Positions 36,301 through 47,200 of a stretch of DNA of 64,000 bases are shown in pieces. Under the pieces are notes generated by a model, which was given only the letters and a program-made list of their open reading frames with translations, was not told the origin of the DNA and ran no database searches. Made by a program: the position numbers and the translations under genes. This DNA is from Lepidurus packardi (lineage: Eukaryota > Arthropoda > Branchiopoda > Notostraca > Triopsidae): the NCBI GenBank assembly GCA_023053545.1, contig JAKZAN010000006.1, forward strand, positions 10,076,351 to 10,140,350. The letters are read 5' to 3'. Positions within the stretch are counted from its first letter, which is position 1; each line of letters opens with the position of its first letter.

Positions 36301-39300
36301 TTTTCAAATGTTCGTTGAAAATCTTGTTCTTGCAAGTAGTTGAACTTCTTTCTAGAAATCTAAAATGTTTATATTTGTAGTACTTTATGTTTGTGTAACT
36401 TTTATGTTTACGTTATGTTACTACTTAAATGTTTGTTACTTTATGTTTTCAACTTTTTTCAGTAATTTTAATTCTTTAGCAAAGGGTTTTGCATCGATTT
36501 TAAATTTAATTATTTTGTGCAGGTTGAAGTAAGAGCTTACGATTTGGGAGAACCGTCCCTGTCGGTTCGACTTTCCATTGTTGCTTACGTGGACCGCGTA
36601 GTCAATTTCCCTCCAAAAAGTTCGAAATTGGCATTTTCGGATCAATTGTACATAGCTGCGTTGTCGGAAGACTCGTTAGCTAATACTCTCGTTAAAGAGA
36701 TGACTATTATTCATAAGCCAAAGGATACGGTTCCATTTTCATGTGAAATTACCGCAGGCAATGAAGAAGGTAAATTAGCCTGACTGTAGCCTATCTATGG
36801 TTTTAAAAGAATCATTCAAGATTATTTGTTTATCAAAATTGTTAGGACTTTTCTATGCCAAAAGCAATTCCGAGCAAAACTGCGAACTGAGATTGAAGAA
36901 AGAAGGCTTGGATTTTGAAAATAAGACGAGCTACAGTATGACAGTCCGTTTTAACACATTACCCGAATTGCTGGATATTGGGAAATCTAGCACGAGGGTA
37001 AAACAATTTAAAGAAAACTTCAGTAGACTGGAACTAATTTTCTTACTTGTACAGGTAGACGTAAAAGTTTTAGACGTCAATGACGTAACTCCAAAGTTTG
37101 TTTTTGCCATGCCGGAGAGTCAGTATACAGGAGAACGGATTTTCCTAGTGATCAAACCGGAAATGGAGCTTTCCTCACCCTTCGCTCAGATTCAGGTTAA
37201 AAATACTTAACTAATTTTTGTAGTTATCTTAGTTTTAAGCTAGGTACGTTTCTTTTTAGCAAGCGTTTCAGAACTAGTCAGTTGCATTAATCAAAAACAG
37301 TTTAGAATGTTGAAAATTTAAGAGGCAATTACGTCTTATTTTAGGCGAAAGATTTGGATGGAGGAAAATTCGGCCAACTGGAATATCAAATTTCCGCAGT
37401 GAATGACCTGGAAGGATATTTTAGCATAAACCCAACTTCAGGCTTGATTCGAGCAGAAAGAAGCCTTTGGGACGTGGCTAATCAATCAATGCCGGTTAGA
37501 TTGACGGCTCGAGTCCGTGATAATCCTGGGGAAGTGAGAGGCTACAGGGAAGCATCGGTCCCAATTATCGTAAGAAAACATGAACTATAATAGAGGAAAC
37601 AAAAACTGTAAAGATATTTTTTTAAACATAAAACTTACTCTCATGTTTAGGTTAATGTTTTTGGGAAAGCTAATGAAATAGTGATGGTTCTGCGAAGTAC
37701 TCCACCCGAACTTGTCAGAAATTATCAGTCACGCATCATTCAGCTGTTACAAGATCAAACACGGTTAATCGTCCGGATTGAACGAATTGAAAGACACCGC
37801 TACGTGTCTGACAATAATACTCTGGAAGGAGACGATTCAGGAACGGATGTTGTGTTCTACTGCATTGATCCAGTTACGGAAACAATCATGTCACGCAACC
37901 ATCCCAGAATCTTAAGGTAAGCACCCATTCTCTAATGTTATTCCCGTTTAGCTTAGCTTCCTTTGACAATGACATGAAAGCAACGGCAATCGAGCAAATT
38001 GAAAACTTTCAAACAAAACTTGTATGAAAATCGTTTACAAATATAGTAGCTAAGGCTTAATTTTACGATTAATAACGAAAGACAGTTAGACTTTCTTATT
38101 GCTAACTTAGTTCAATCAAGCAATCCTTTTTTTCTTAATAATTTCAACATAAGCTGCCGCCTATTGTTGGTTATCTTTATTGAAGGTTCCGGTTTCCCAT
38201 CTCTCTTGTTTCCTTTCTTGCTAAGGTTATTTTATTATATTTTTTTGCGACAACTTAAATGCAAATCGTTTATGACGTAGAAGCCATGCGCGTTCATATA
38301 AGCCTACACCAAGCAAGTAACGCCATCTTGTGGTTAATCAGGATAAAACAGGCTATATTCGCAAGTTTTTCAATTTCTATAATGCTTTAAATAGACAATT
38401 TTGTAGTTAGGTTAAATGTATGAGAAGCTAAGTTATAAAGTATATTAATTAATAAAAAATTAAGGGTTTAAATCAATTTTAATATTATAATCGTATACGA
38501 TAATACTTTGTTTTCCAGTTCCGTATTATCGGTGTCATCTACTAGCGATATTATCTCAAGTTTTGCGAATTCGCTGAAGTTTACCGTCGCAGATATTCGC
38601 GAGCCTTTAACTGTTTTGCCAACTTTGGCTCCTCCTCCAACCAAAAGAATTCACACGGAAGCAGAATGGAGTGGAATTCCCAGCGTTTTAATAGCCGTAG
38701 CTGTAGTTATTGTGGTTATTGGAATTGTGGGAACTTTATTTATATGCGCCGTCTGGAAAAAGTAAGTACCTAATGAAATTTCAAATGTATCTAAGAAATC
38801 AAAACGCAATCCGTTCATTGTCTTCATAATTCTTCTTACATTCTTTGTTGGGCTTAGATATAAGCGATCTAAGGAACGCATGGAGCGATTATTTGTGATT
38901 CCTTCGTTTGGTACAAGTCCTTCGGTGCAAGGCAACTTGAAACAATACGAAACTCAGGTGCGAACAATAATTAGATCGTAAACAAGCGCAGAGTGACTGT
39001 TTTGTGACGAATTTATGCTTTAGGTGTTGGCCATGAATTTGAATAACGGGGAAGATACCGACTCATTTGAGGATCTGAAACTAGATTTCAGCGCAAGGAA
39101 CCATGTCTTCACTGTAGCAGACAGTTACGCAACCGTTCGCAGTTCACCAAGTCCGTACCGTACTTAAATCTCCGCTCTGCTGAGCTTTTCATAACACCGA
39201 GGTTATTTATGTGTTTCATTGCAGTGCACAAGAGTCCATTTGGGTCAGAAAGTTCTCATGAAACGACAATAAGAGCTTCTAGCTTGATCGGCCAATCCCA

Positions 39301-39605
39301 GTTTATGCGACCAGACTTTCTCAAAGATCTCGAGTCGCCAGAGCCAACCACCAACCCACTCTACCATGAGTAAGATCGGCATATTCTTTCAAACTAGCGT
39401 GGATTCATTAGCTCCATAACCCACAAACCAAACCGTACTTAGGTATATGATGTATAGGTCCGAAGATGAGTCCGAGGCCATTGCTGCCAGTGCCACCAAT
39501 GCAAACGTTGTTTTCCGGCAACGACCTGGCAGACTCAATTATAACCATTCTCCCACTTTCGCCTTCCTGGAAGACGTGCCCATCGAATCCAGCACTGAGT
39601 TGTAG
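30395..39605 (+). CDS. Cad99C: Cad99C / protocadherin-15 orthologue, 29 coding exons
   Basis: Exons: 30395-30476, 30555-30617, 30684-30859, 30921-31043, 32078-32299, 32388-32534, 32653-32871, 32973-33173, 33242-33379, 33475-33624, 33701-33865, 34059-34211, 34288-34428, 34765-34920, 34989-35117, 35188-35361, 35424-35633, 35945-36076, 36127-36243, 36523-36769, 36846-36997, 37055-37195, 37345-37569, 37651-37916, 38519-38761, 38858-38957, 39024-39150 (or 39159), 39225-39369, 39443-39605. Phases agree throughout; about 1,568 aa. A signal peptide (MMKNAYLPASIVCLIAAFL) is followed by 11 extracellular cadherin repeats. Calcium linkers include TDINDNQP, TDVDDQPP, IDINDNTP, TDINDRNP and LDVNDVTP. A membrane-adjacent domain (about 1222-1309) holds EIVMVLRSTPPELV, as in PCDH15. 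The helix is near 1364-1387, followed by a cytoplasmic tail of about 180 residues ending SSTEL, a class I PDZ ligand. EC1 opens with a cysteine-bearing CETENGQSN segment and EC3 with two cysteines, both features of PCDH15. Cad99C controls microvillus length in Drosophila. Confidence 0.93.
32021..32046 (+). repeat. (TC)n microsatellite in intron 4 of Cad99C
   Basis: TC dinucleotide run within the pyrimidine-rich stretch before the exon 5 acceptor (AG at 32076-32077). It probably contributes to the polypyrimidine tract. Confidence 0.9.
38262..38345 (+). repeat. dispersed short repeat R1, copy 3, in Cad99C intron 24
   Basis: AGAAGCCATGCGCGTTCAT followed by AACGCCATCTTGTGG, in the R1 order and spacing. 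It is embedded in a roughly 600-bp intron that is long for this part of the gene. Confidence 0.6.
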
Positions 39606-39943
39606 CTTCGTTTATCATCCCTGTTCCTAATGAAAACCCGTTGCTGCCACCTAAAACACCGTCCATAACCCTTTTTTTCAAATAAGTTATCAGATTCGTA
39701 TCGCTTTTTATTGCGCTCCATTTTCATTATCTGTACGCTCGTATAAAGTTTATTACATGGCATTCGTTTATAATTGGATTTGTTTTACTCCTGACACTCC
39801 TAAGATCTCTTAATAACAACCAGTTCCCATGGTAAGCTATTCATTTTAGTGGTACATCAATTAAAATCACCACTTCTTTGGGAGTTTTTATTAAACGTTT
39901 TCTTGTTTGAATGTTTCTAAATTTAGGAGTTTATTGGAAGTTA

Positions 39944-40475
39944 TTAAGACTCCCGTATACCTTAGCTCGGTATAGGCGGTTAGCGAGGGGAATTTCGGAA
40001 CAACTTTTTGAGAAATCCAGTTTACTGAAAAAATTCTTTGACAGTAATCTTGAGCTTGCTAACAAGTAGTGCAAAGCCAATGCAAATCTTTTTCCAATTA
40101 GTAATAAATTAGCAATATGCAAATGTAATTTGGATCTGTGATAAATACGTTATCTAAAAATATGTCTTTTGGTTGTGCATTAGTTGCTAATAAAAGAAAA
40201 ATTTTCTTTGAGTTTACTTTCAAATCTGACAAGCCGTTTTTCGAGAAATCTTGTTCCGAAAGTTTGACGTCTTGATTTGGGACATTGTGCTGCTACAGCA
40301 AACTGTGGTGACAAATTGTACTTTTCAAGGAAAACAAGCGTAAAAACTTTTTCGGCAGTTAGCTATCGATTTCTGTTCTTACTTTCTTATGCAAGGCTTT
40401 CGCAAAACAATAACAAACATCAGTGCCATCTGCGAATGTTTCGCATCAATAAGCTAAAGTATACGAGAGCCTTGA
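39944..40475 (+). mobile_element. MITE family A, copy 4, most complete
   Basis: A 532-bp uninterrupted copy, left TTAAGACTCCCGTATACC and right ATACGAGAGCCTTGA. It is the best template for the family in this window. It lies about 340 bp after the Cad99C stop, and its open frames are incidental. Confidence 0.88.
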
Positions 40476-40865
40476 TGAGAGAGTTTTGAGGACTTGGTGT
40501 ACTTTTTAAACACCTTTTCAATCAGAGTACCAAATATTATTGCTTTTAGTGTTTTTACTCAACTTCTAAATTCAGAACAAATTAATATGCCTTTTATTTA
40601 TCCACTTTTTCTTTTTCGCATGCGCTGCTAATTCGAAGAGCACGAATTCATTGCGAATTTATTGCCCAGTTCGATATTCGACAAGAACAAACTAATTAAT
40701 TAGATTTTCTGATTCATTAGTTAATTTTAAAGTTATTGTAAAAGATTTGATACAACCAATTCTTTCGACATAATGTGTCCTATTTGGGTTGTACGCGTGC
40801 GCGGTCTTGGTTCACGTTTCCTGTCGGGTCCGCTGCTTCCCGCGCAACGGTACACTGGTACACTC

Positions 40866-40897
40866 AGTAACCGTCAAAGCGCGGTGCAAGTTGGTCA
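40866..40897 (+). promoter_or_regulatory. Inr + DPE core promoter of a downstream plus-strand gene
   Basis: CTCAGTA with A (+1) at 40866 and GGTCA at 40893-40897, exactly +28 to +32 and matching RGWYV. It lies in a GC-rich island of about 150 bp with several CpG (40790-40920) in otherwise AT-rich DNA. The first coding exons I can see downstream on this strand are at 53.65 kb, so assignment to that gene is a guess. Confidence 0.5.
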
Positions 40898-42674
40898 GTG
40901 GCGTTATGTGCGTCGAGAAAATTTTAAATTTGCGTGAATTTCGCATTTATTTATCAGTGTTCTGAAAGATTGTGATAGGATTTCAAGGCAGTTTGTTAGT
41001 ATAGCGTTTATACAAATTATCAGCAACTGGTGACTCAATCCCCTACGTAGTCAACTGTAGCTGAAAAGAAAACAAAAAAAAGTTCGCTGCCGAACACCTG
41101 TGTTGTTCCAAAAAGACGTTTCGATTTAAACGTGACAAGCTTTAAACGGTCACCATTCCACGCTTTCCTGTGAAATACCCCCCTTAAGTGTAAACATACT
41201 CCAGCAAAAATCCATACAAACCACCGAAGGCAACCGAAAGAAAGTCAAGTAATTGAGCTCAAAAACACAGAGAAAGCTATCAGAAACTATCCTTTACTTG
41301 ACCATTGGCATTTTAGTGCTTTCCCCAGCCTTCTATTCCTAGTTTCCCATGAATTTCTGGTAACATTGTATGAAAAAAATTGGTGTTCTTTATTTGTGGA
41401 CAATTATTGTGGTGTGTTATTAGTGTCAGCTGCTTTCGAATCATTTTCGAGTAATTTGAGAGCCCTTCTGGAACGTGTTTTGTTGAAGGAAAAGTGTCGC
41501 GGAACGTGATAATTCGTAACTAGAACGTTTGGAACGAAACCAGAGTTTAAATTTCAAAGTTTCCCACCCCAATTTAGGGAAATGACGTGCAAGAATCTGT
41601 AACAGGAACGAAAGATCTTTGTAGTCAAGCTGGATTCTTCGAGGATACCTGTAATTGGGTAAGCTGACCATAAATTTCAAAAAGTTCATCTTATTTTACA
41701 AATTATTTTCACGAATTTTATCAAGTTTTTAAATCCTATTCAATTTAAAAGTTTTGCAAACAGTTTTAAGAACTTTAACACAAGTTACCACGTTATTTTA
41801 TAGTTTACTGTTTTATAATTGTTTAGCGTAACTTTTTGTTAATTTATTGGGGGGGGTCAGTAATTTTTATTAGTTAAATTAACTACAAGGTTAACTAAAT
41901 TTTCCCTTAAAACAACGTGAAAAATAGTTATGGCAACGTTCTTTAGTAATTAATTGTTTTTAAAGAATTAATGACTTTGTTTCTAATTACAGCTATTGTT
42001 AGATAATATTTTTTAATTAAACGCGATTTTGATTAAATTTTTTTAATTATTTAATAACTTTTCTTATTTCATGATTACTTATTTTCTTAGATTTAGTCGG
42101 AAAATGTATGTTGCTTTTTGCCTCGAAGCCTGTAGCTAGGGAATAGAGCGAAAGGCAAAGGAATAGAGACACGTATTGTGGGAAACAAAACCGTTATGGC
42201 ATTTCGTTACCTTTGTCATAAGCACCTGCCCGTGTCCGTTCCTTCCGTGATGCACAACGAGAAGCAAGCGGAATCGTAAGGTATCGCTGGTTGGCTTCTA
42301 ATGCAGAGGAGGAAGGGAAGATGTCTTTGAAAACGACCGTTATCTTTGTTATAGTGACGTCAAAGTCGAAGAGTAGAAAGACGAAGGTAGAAAATGGCTA
42401 TGGTATTTCCACATGAGCTCAAGCGGTATTTTCTGCCATTACTCCGGCTTGGTTGCTTCTGTCACTCGGCGGGTTTTCCTACATGACTTTTGCTTGGGAG
42501 CCTGCCCGGACTCGTATCTTTACTCCCGGTTAACTTTCTAATACGAAATTGACAACGGTACAACCATGACATACGTGGCGCACCAACGAACGAAAGGAAG
42601 TAAAGAACAAACGGTCTCCCTTCGCGGGACTTGCTTTGCGCAAATCGCCCAGACTTGGAAGTCTGGGGAGGCAG
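40898..42674. other. no gene seen
   Basis: This may hold an untranslated first exon and the start of a long intron, following the promoter at 40866. The first 350 bp stay moderately GC-rich, then it becomes strongly AT-rich (41700-42100). No coding exon was recognised. Confidence 0.4.
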
Positions 42675-42792
42675 CCCGGACTTGTAGCGTTAGTCCGGCT
42701 TGCTTCGGAAAGTTCACGAATGGCCCAACAGAGAATTGTAAGGCATATAAACGAAAGGACTGGCCCGGACTTGTAGCGCTACTTGCGGCTTG
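42675..42792. repeat. short direct repeats, GC-rich
   Basis: CCCGGACTTGTAGCG occurs at 42675 and 42764, 89 bp apart, each followed by a CGGCTTG. A diverged relative (CCCGGACTCGTA) is near 42511. Overlapping open frames have no recognisable product. Confidence 0.65.
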
Positions 42793-45700
42793 TCACCAAA
42801 TCGTTCAAATATGGACCAACACATTAGTGAATTATGTATAGTTCCTATATTTCTTTGCATCCCTAAGGGCCCAAGCTTTTCTAAGGTTGTATAAGCCCAA
42901 TTGGCGGTTATTTTATTACCCCACATTGGTTTCAAACTCTTAACTCTCAAACACCGGGGTTTCCATAGCAACTCTATAGGCACATGGTTGTACTCAAAGG
43001 GACAAAGAACAAGAGCAAGTGTAAACCAAGTTGGCTTGTGTAGCTTGCAGGTAAAGCGAAACCCCCCCCTTTTCGTCATGCCGGGTTCGACTTCCCCCCT
43101 TTGTTAACTGCTCTTACGGAAAACCATATGTAACTTTCAAGTTAAACAATGAACAGCTTTGTTACACTCGTGATGACTCATAATTTTTACAACTGGATGA
43201 GGGTGGAAACTTGAAAATAATAAAAAGGGAAATAAATCTAAAAAATGACAAGAGGAGAACGAAAACCCCCACGTTGATGTAAATGTAAGCTGTGAGGGTA
43301 GCAATACATGTTGTTTCCTAGCATATGGCTTCGCTTTTATCGGTATTGTGCTTGATTGACTTTCTACCTTTGTGGTTGACCAACTTTTTTTCTGCCCCAA
43401 GTACAAGTCTCCTAAAGAAAGAGAATAAGATTCTACTAATGAGGTTTCTATAGTGGAACACTCGTCCTTTTCTTTTGTTTTCCGTTTTCAGGCCCTTTTC
43501 AACTGTTTTTTTAGTCAATTTCGCGAATTGTTGACCAACAAAAGTCTTTTTGGAGAATTTTTTGAATTTTCAGCCCAAATTGCCTTTTCGGGTTTTCGGT
43601 TTCAAATGTCAAAAATCGTATTTTTGGAAGATTTTTCGAATTTTAGACGCTTTGGGGTATTTTTGGAAGAAAATTCGAAAATGCTACAAAAGGTTATTTT
43701 TTTTTTAATAATTTTTCGCCTTTTACTTTTTTTCGAATTTTCGACAAAAGTGCCAAAAACCGTCTTCCTTTATAGAATATTTTCTTCAAATATTTTTTAA
43801 CGAATTTTTCAGAATTTCTTATTTATTCCGAAGTGTATAAATTATATATATTATTCCCATTGCATTATTGAATTTAGTTCTTTGATTTCACGTCTAGGCC
43901 AAGGAAAAGTTGGCGGAAAGGTCTTCTTTTATACTTTGAAAAAGAACTGAGAATCTAAAACTTTTATTAAGAAAAATTTCTTCTTAATTAAAGAATTAAG
44001 AATCTTGGAAATTTCTAATAACCTTGATCTTCTATGAATCTTTCTAGTAATCCTAATCTTGGCTTATTAAAGGAATGAAGTTAAGATTCAGTGATATTAC
44101 AAATATCTTTATTTGTCCAAAGATAATTCAGTTAAATAATTAATTCAGTTATTTTTAAGAGATTTTGGGGCTTATTTAGCAGAGGTGTATTTCTTTGTAG
44201 TTATACATAGCATTCATTGTTGCAAATGCGTTGGTAGAGGCTGTATTCCTACCTGTTAGGCTTTGCAATTAGCGGATTAAGTAGCACAGGTGTGGCAGAA
44301 GCCTGGGAAAAGGTGTAGAAAGAATGTATAACATATGACGTGACCAACTTTTCCTGTGGCTCTATATTAGGTGTTGAAATGCATCCTATCCTCTGGCTTT
44401 CTCTTCTATTTTCTATTTCCCTTAATTATTTGGTTTATTGGATTGGATTTTAGGTACTTATTTCGTTTCTCTTCTCTTTGTAACTCTGTTTAGTTTAATT
44501 TCCTGTTTCTATTTCACTTATATTCGCTTCAAAGTTCCGCATGTTTCGAACGAATAAATGAATTTATCCCTTAACAAAAGTTTTAAAGGAGCGAGTTCAA
44601 TTTGTTGTTTATTTTCCGTACGTTAAAAGAGTGAATGAAATAATTTTGCATAATTAAAAGAAAATTTAGAATGATGCGATGTTTCTTCCACAGTCTCCTT
44701 ATTACGCTTGTAGTAATTCTTATATGTTAGTGGTAAAGATGTTAAGAGTGGGCTACATTTGTGGGAACTAACTTTCAATGGCCGGAATCACGGAAGTCTT
44801 TCGTTGCATCAAATATTGTTAACGAGGCGAGAATAGAAATTTGTGTGTCTACATTTAAAAAGCCGTCATATTTCGCAGGTTCCTTTCATAGCGTTTCCCT
44901 TTTTATCATAAACGTGCTAAACATCTCTCTCTCTCTCCCTGTTTCTTTCTCTTTCCCTCTTTCTCTCTATCTCTCTTTCTCTCTGTGTCTTTCTCTCTAA
45001 AAACTAAAAGGAACGAGATACAAGTTGACACGATCACAATATAAAAGTAGACAAACGTAAAAAGAGAATTAAAAAACATAGAAATGAAAAGGCTGATAGG
45101 CTGGCAGCGAACAGCTTTATCAGTTTAAACCGTGATAACAATCCCGTGCTCATTAATAGCTTCTCTCCGAGCTTCCGCCATTGCAAGTCAAAGTCGAATT
45201 TCAGACTTCGAGGGTTTGCGTGCTGGTGCTCTACTCATTTCCTGCTCATTGACCTCTATTTTTCATTAGCACTTTTTTTTCCTTTTTTTTAAAGAAAAAA
45301 TCGGATTTAGGAGGTAGCATTTAATTGCCGAATAAGGTAAAGGTAGCAATCCAAAGCAAGTATTTTGCCGCCCGAGACACCCGAGAGGATGAAATGGACG
45401 AAATGGACGAAATGCTAGATGGTACAGGTTAAGCCACTAGGGATATCTGAATAATGATGTGAGAAAGACGTAAAATCATCAACAACCTTAGTAATCAAAT
45501 TAGTGCTTTGGAAAAAGACGAAGAAAGAAAAATATAGGCAGGAAAATATGTTTGTATAGACGAGCGAGAGATGAATCGATAGAGATAAATGCTTCAAGAG
45601 ATAAAGGAAGAAAGAGAGAGGATAGAGATGGATAGTTCGTTGCTGTCCTAAAAGGATTAATCGTAGAAGAAGTGATCTATAGACAGCCAGCGTCGAACTC

Positions 45701-45862
45701 ATTGGTGTGCCTGCCACAGAGGCTACTTTTCCTTCTCACGAACGAATCGTTGTGGGAGTCCCCAAGTCTCACGCCATGAAAGCTTAATTACGTATTGTTA
45801 CCCAGCACGGAAACAATGGCGAAGCTTTAGTTACTTTGGGGGGAATATAGAGTCATGTTAAA
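42793..45862. other. no gene seen
   Basis: Non-coding by inspection. It includes a T-rich block (43490-43800) with recurring TTTTCGAATTTT-like units, and a CT-rich microsatellite region. A GGGTTCGACTTCC near 43081 resembles a tRNA B box but does not fold into a tRNA. Confidence 0.45.
44921..44999 (+). repeat. CT-rich imperfect microsatellite
   Basis: About 80 bp of CTCTCTC/TTTCTCTCT units. Confidence 0.85.
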
Positions 45863-46165
45863 CTATGCTTTTGACTGTATATCGTGTCGAAACTTTTTTG
45901 GTGACAACGGCGACAGCGCTGGATTTAGAACAAACGAAGAACAGAACACGACGTGGGAAATTGAATCTCGATTCTCGACCGGTTTAGAGGGTTCAGACTT
46001 TTCAACTGCGTCTTCTACGTGAATGGTAAACTCATTTCCGCCAGTTGATGATGATCGAAGCAGGTCTTCAATTTGGATGAAAATGCAGACGGACAGAATG
46101 CATTTAGGTTCCCATTCGTCTCCTTCAATGACTAGAAACCGTATCTTAGTAGTCCTAAGAGATTC
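45863..46165 (-). CDS. possible minus-strand terminal exon, unknown product
   Basis: On the minus strand an acceptor-like TTAATAG is followed by 100 open codons, beginning ESLRTTKIRFLVIEGDEWEP and ending HDIQSKA before TAG. There is no ATG near the start, so it would have to be a last exon. Acidic and hydrophobic residues alternate plausibly, but frames of this length also occur by chance in this window and I recognise no domain. Confidence 0.18.
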   Translation of the reverse strand, partial: ESLRTTKIRFLVIEGDEWEPKCILSVCIFIQIEDLLRSSSTGGNEFTIHVEDAVEKSEPSKPVENRDSISHVVFCSSFVLNPALSPLSPKKFRHDIQSKA

Positions 46166-46383
46166 CTATTAAGATGGGTAATGTCGATTGCAATGAACTT
46201 TGAAATGGAGGCGAACATCATAAGTGAAGAGAGCTTGAAATGAAGACAATTGGAGGCAAAGAACAATTTGACAAAACTAAAATTCTTCACAACAATAGTC
46301 AAAAAGACGTCAGACTGAAGTACTTCAAGCTCTAAGTATCGAAATACTCTAAGCTCTAAGTATTTTTTTTAAAAAAAGTCCTG

Positions 46384-46528
46384 AGCTCACTTAGCAAGCT
46401 AACTACCTTTGTTGAATTGAATTGGTTTGTAGTTTGACTTCAACCAAGTCAAAATCGACAAATTGTAGTCGGGTTTGACTGTTGAAGTCAGACTACAAAA
46501 CTAGGACAGTTAGCTTGCTAAGTGAGCT
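46384..46528. repeat. inverted repeat with perfect 21-bp arms
   Basis: AGCTCACTTAGCAAGCTAACT at 46384-46404 is exactly the reverse complement of 46508-46528. The interior has smaller palindromic units around TTGACTTCAACC and GGTTTGACTGTTGAAGTCAG. It resembles a very small foldback/MITE element; no clear target duplication. Confidence 0.75.
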
Positions 46529-46603
46529 GATCCGTCTGCATCGAATTGGTTCTTGTTTTGATGCATATCAAGTAAAACGAAGTATCCGTCTGTAGGTTCC
46601 TTG

Positions 46604-46665
46604 TTAAGGCCACGGTGTACTGCAAGTAGTTGATAATTTTTTGGCAATAGATGGCACTAATGTCT
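46604..46665 (-). repeat. MITE-end fragment, family A2, copy 3, inverted
   Basis: Begins TTAAGGCCACGGTGTACTGC and continues to TGGCACTAATGTC. It is the reverse complement of the fragments at 12841-12890 and 22088-22153. Confidence 0.6.
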
Positions 46666-47094
46666 CCATTTCTTATTGTAATTTCAGAAACTTTAAACTA
46701 AAAATTAAAACAAACAGAAAGAGATAATTGAAAAAGTATTTTCTAAAAATATCTTAATAACAAAATCTGCATTACCTGGTGCTTAAGATTTTGATAAATG
46801 ATTGATTTAAAATTTTCATAACTTGAACACTAAAGAAAAAATTAATGAAACCGATATTGAAAACAAAAATCAGTAGATAAAGTAGATTTATACATCCTAC
46901 GCGTTGCTGTCACAGTATAATTTCGTCGTATTGCACAGAGAATGAGAATTTTCGAACCAAAATTCTTGCTTTGAGCAATTGGAAAATGCAAATTAATGTT
47001 TCATCAACGTGAAAAAAGGAAAATTACTATTTGGAAAACTGCCCTGTTGCTAGGTATTATTTAGACATTATTGTCTTTTTTTTAAATAAATGGC

Positions 47095-47200
47095 TATATC
47101 CTGCTTGCCGTATTATGCGCAGAATAATGCGCGTTCATATAGACTCATATAGACTGCTGCGCGCGTGCCCGGTAGCGGTAGCTTGAGTGCAACAAGCTAC
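47095..47200 (+). repeat. dispersed short repeat R1, copy 4
   Basis: Contains TGCGCAGAATAATGCGCGTTC and a duplicated CATATAGACT. It is more diverged downstream than the other R1 copies. Confidence 0.5.

Noticed and set aside
43010..43100. tRNA-like GGGTTCGACTTCC
   Set aside because: It resembles a B box, but no acceptor stem, D arm or anticodon arm can be paired around it.
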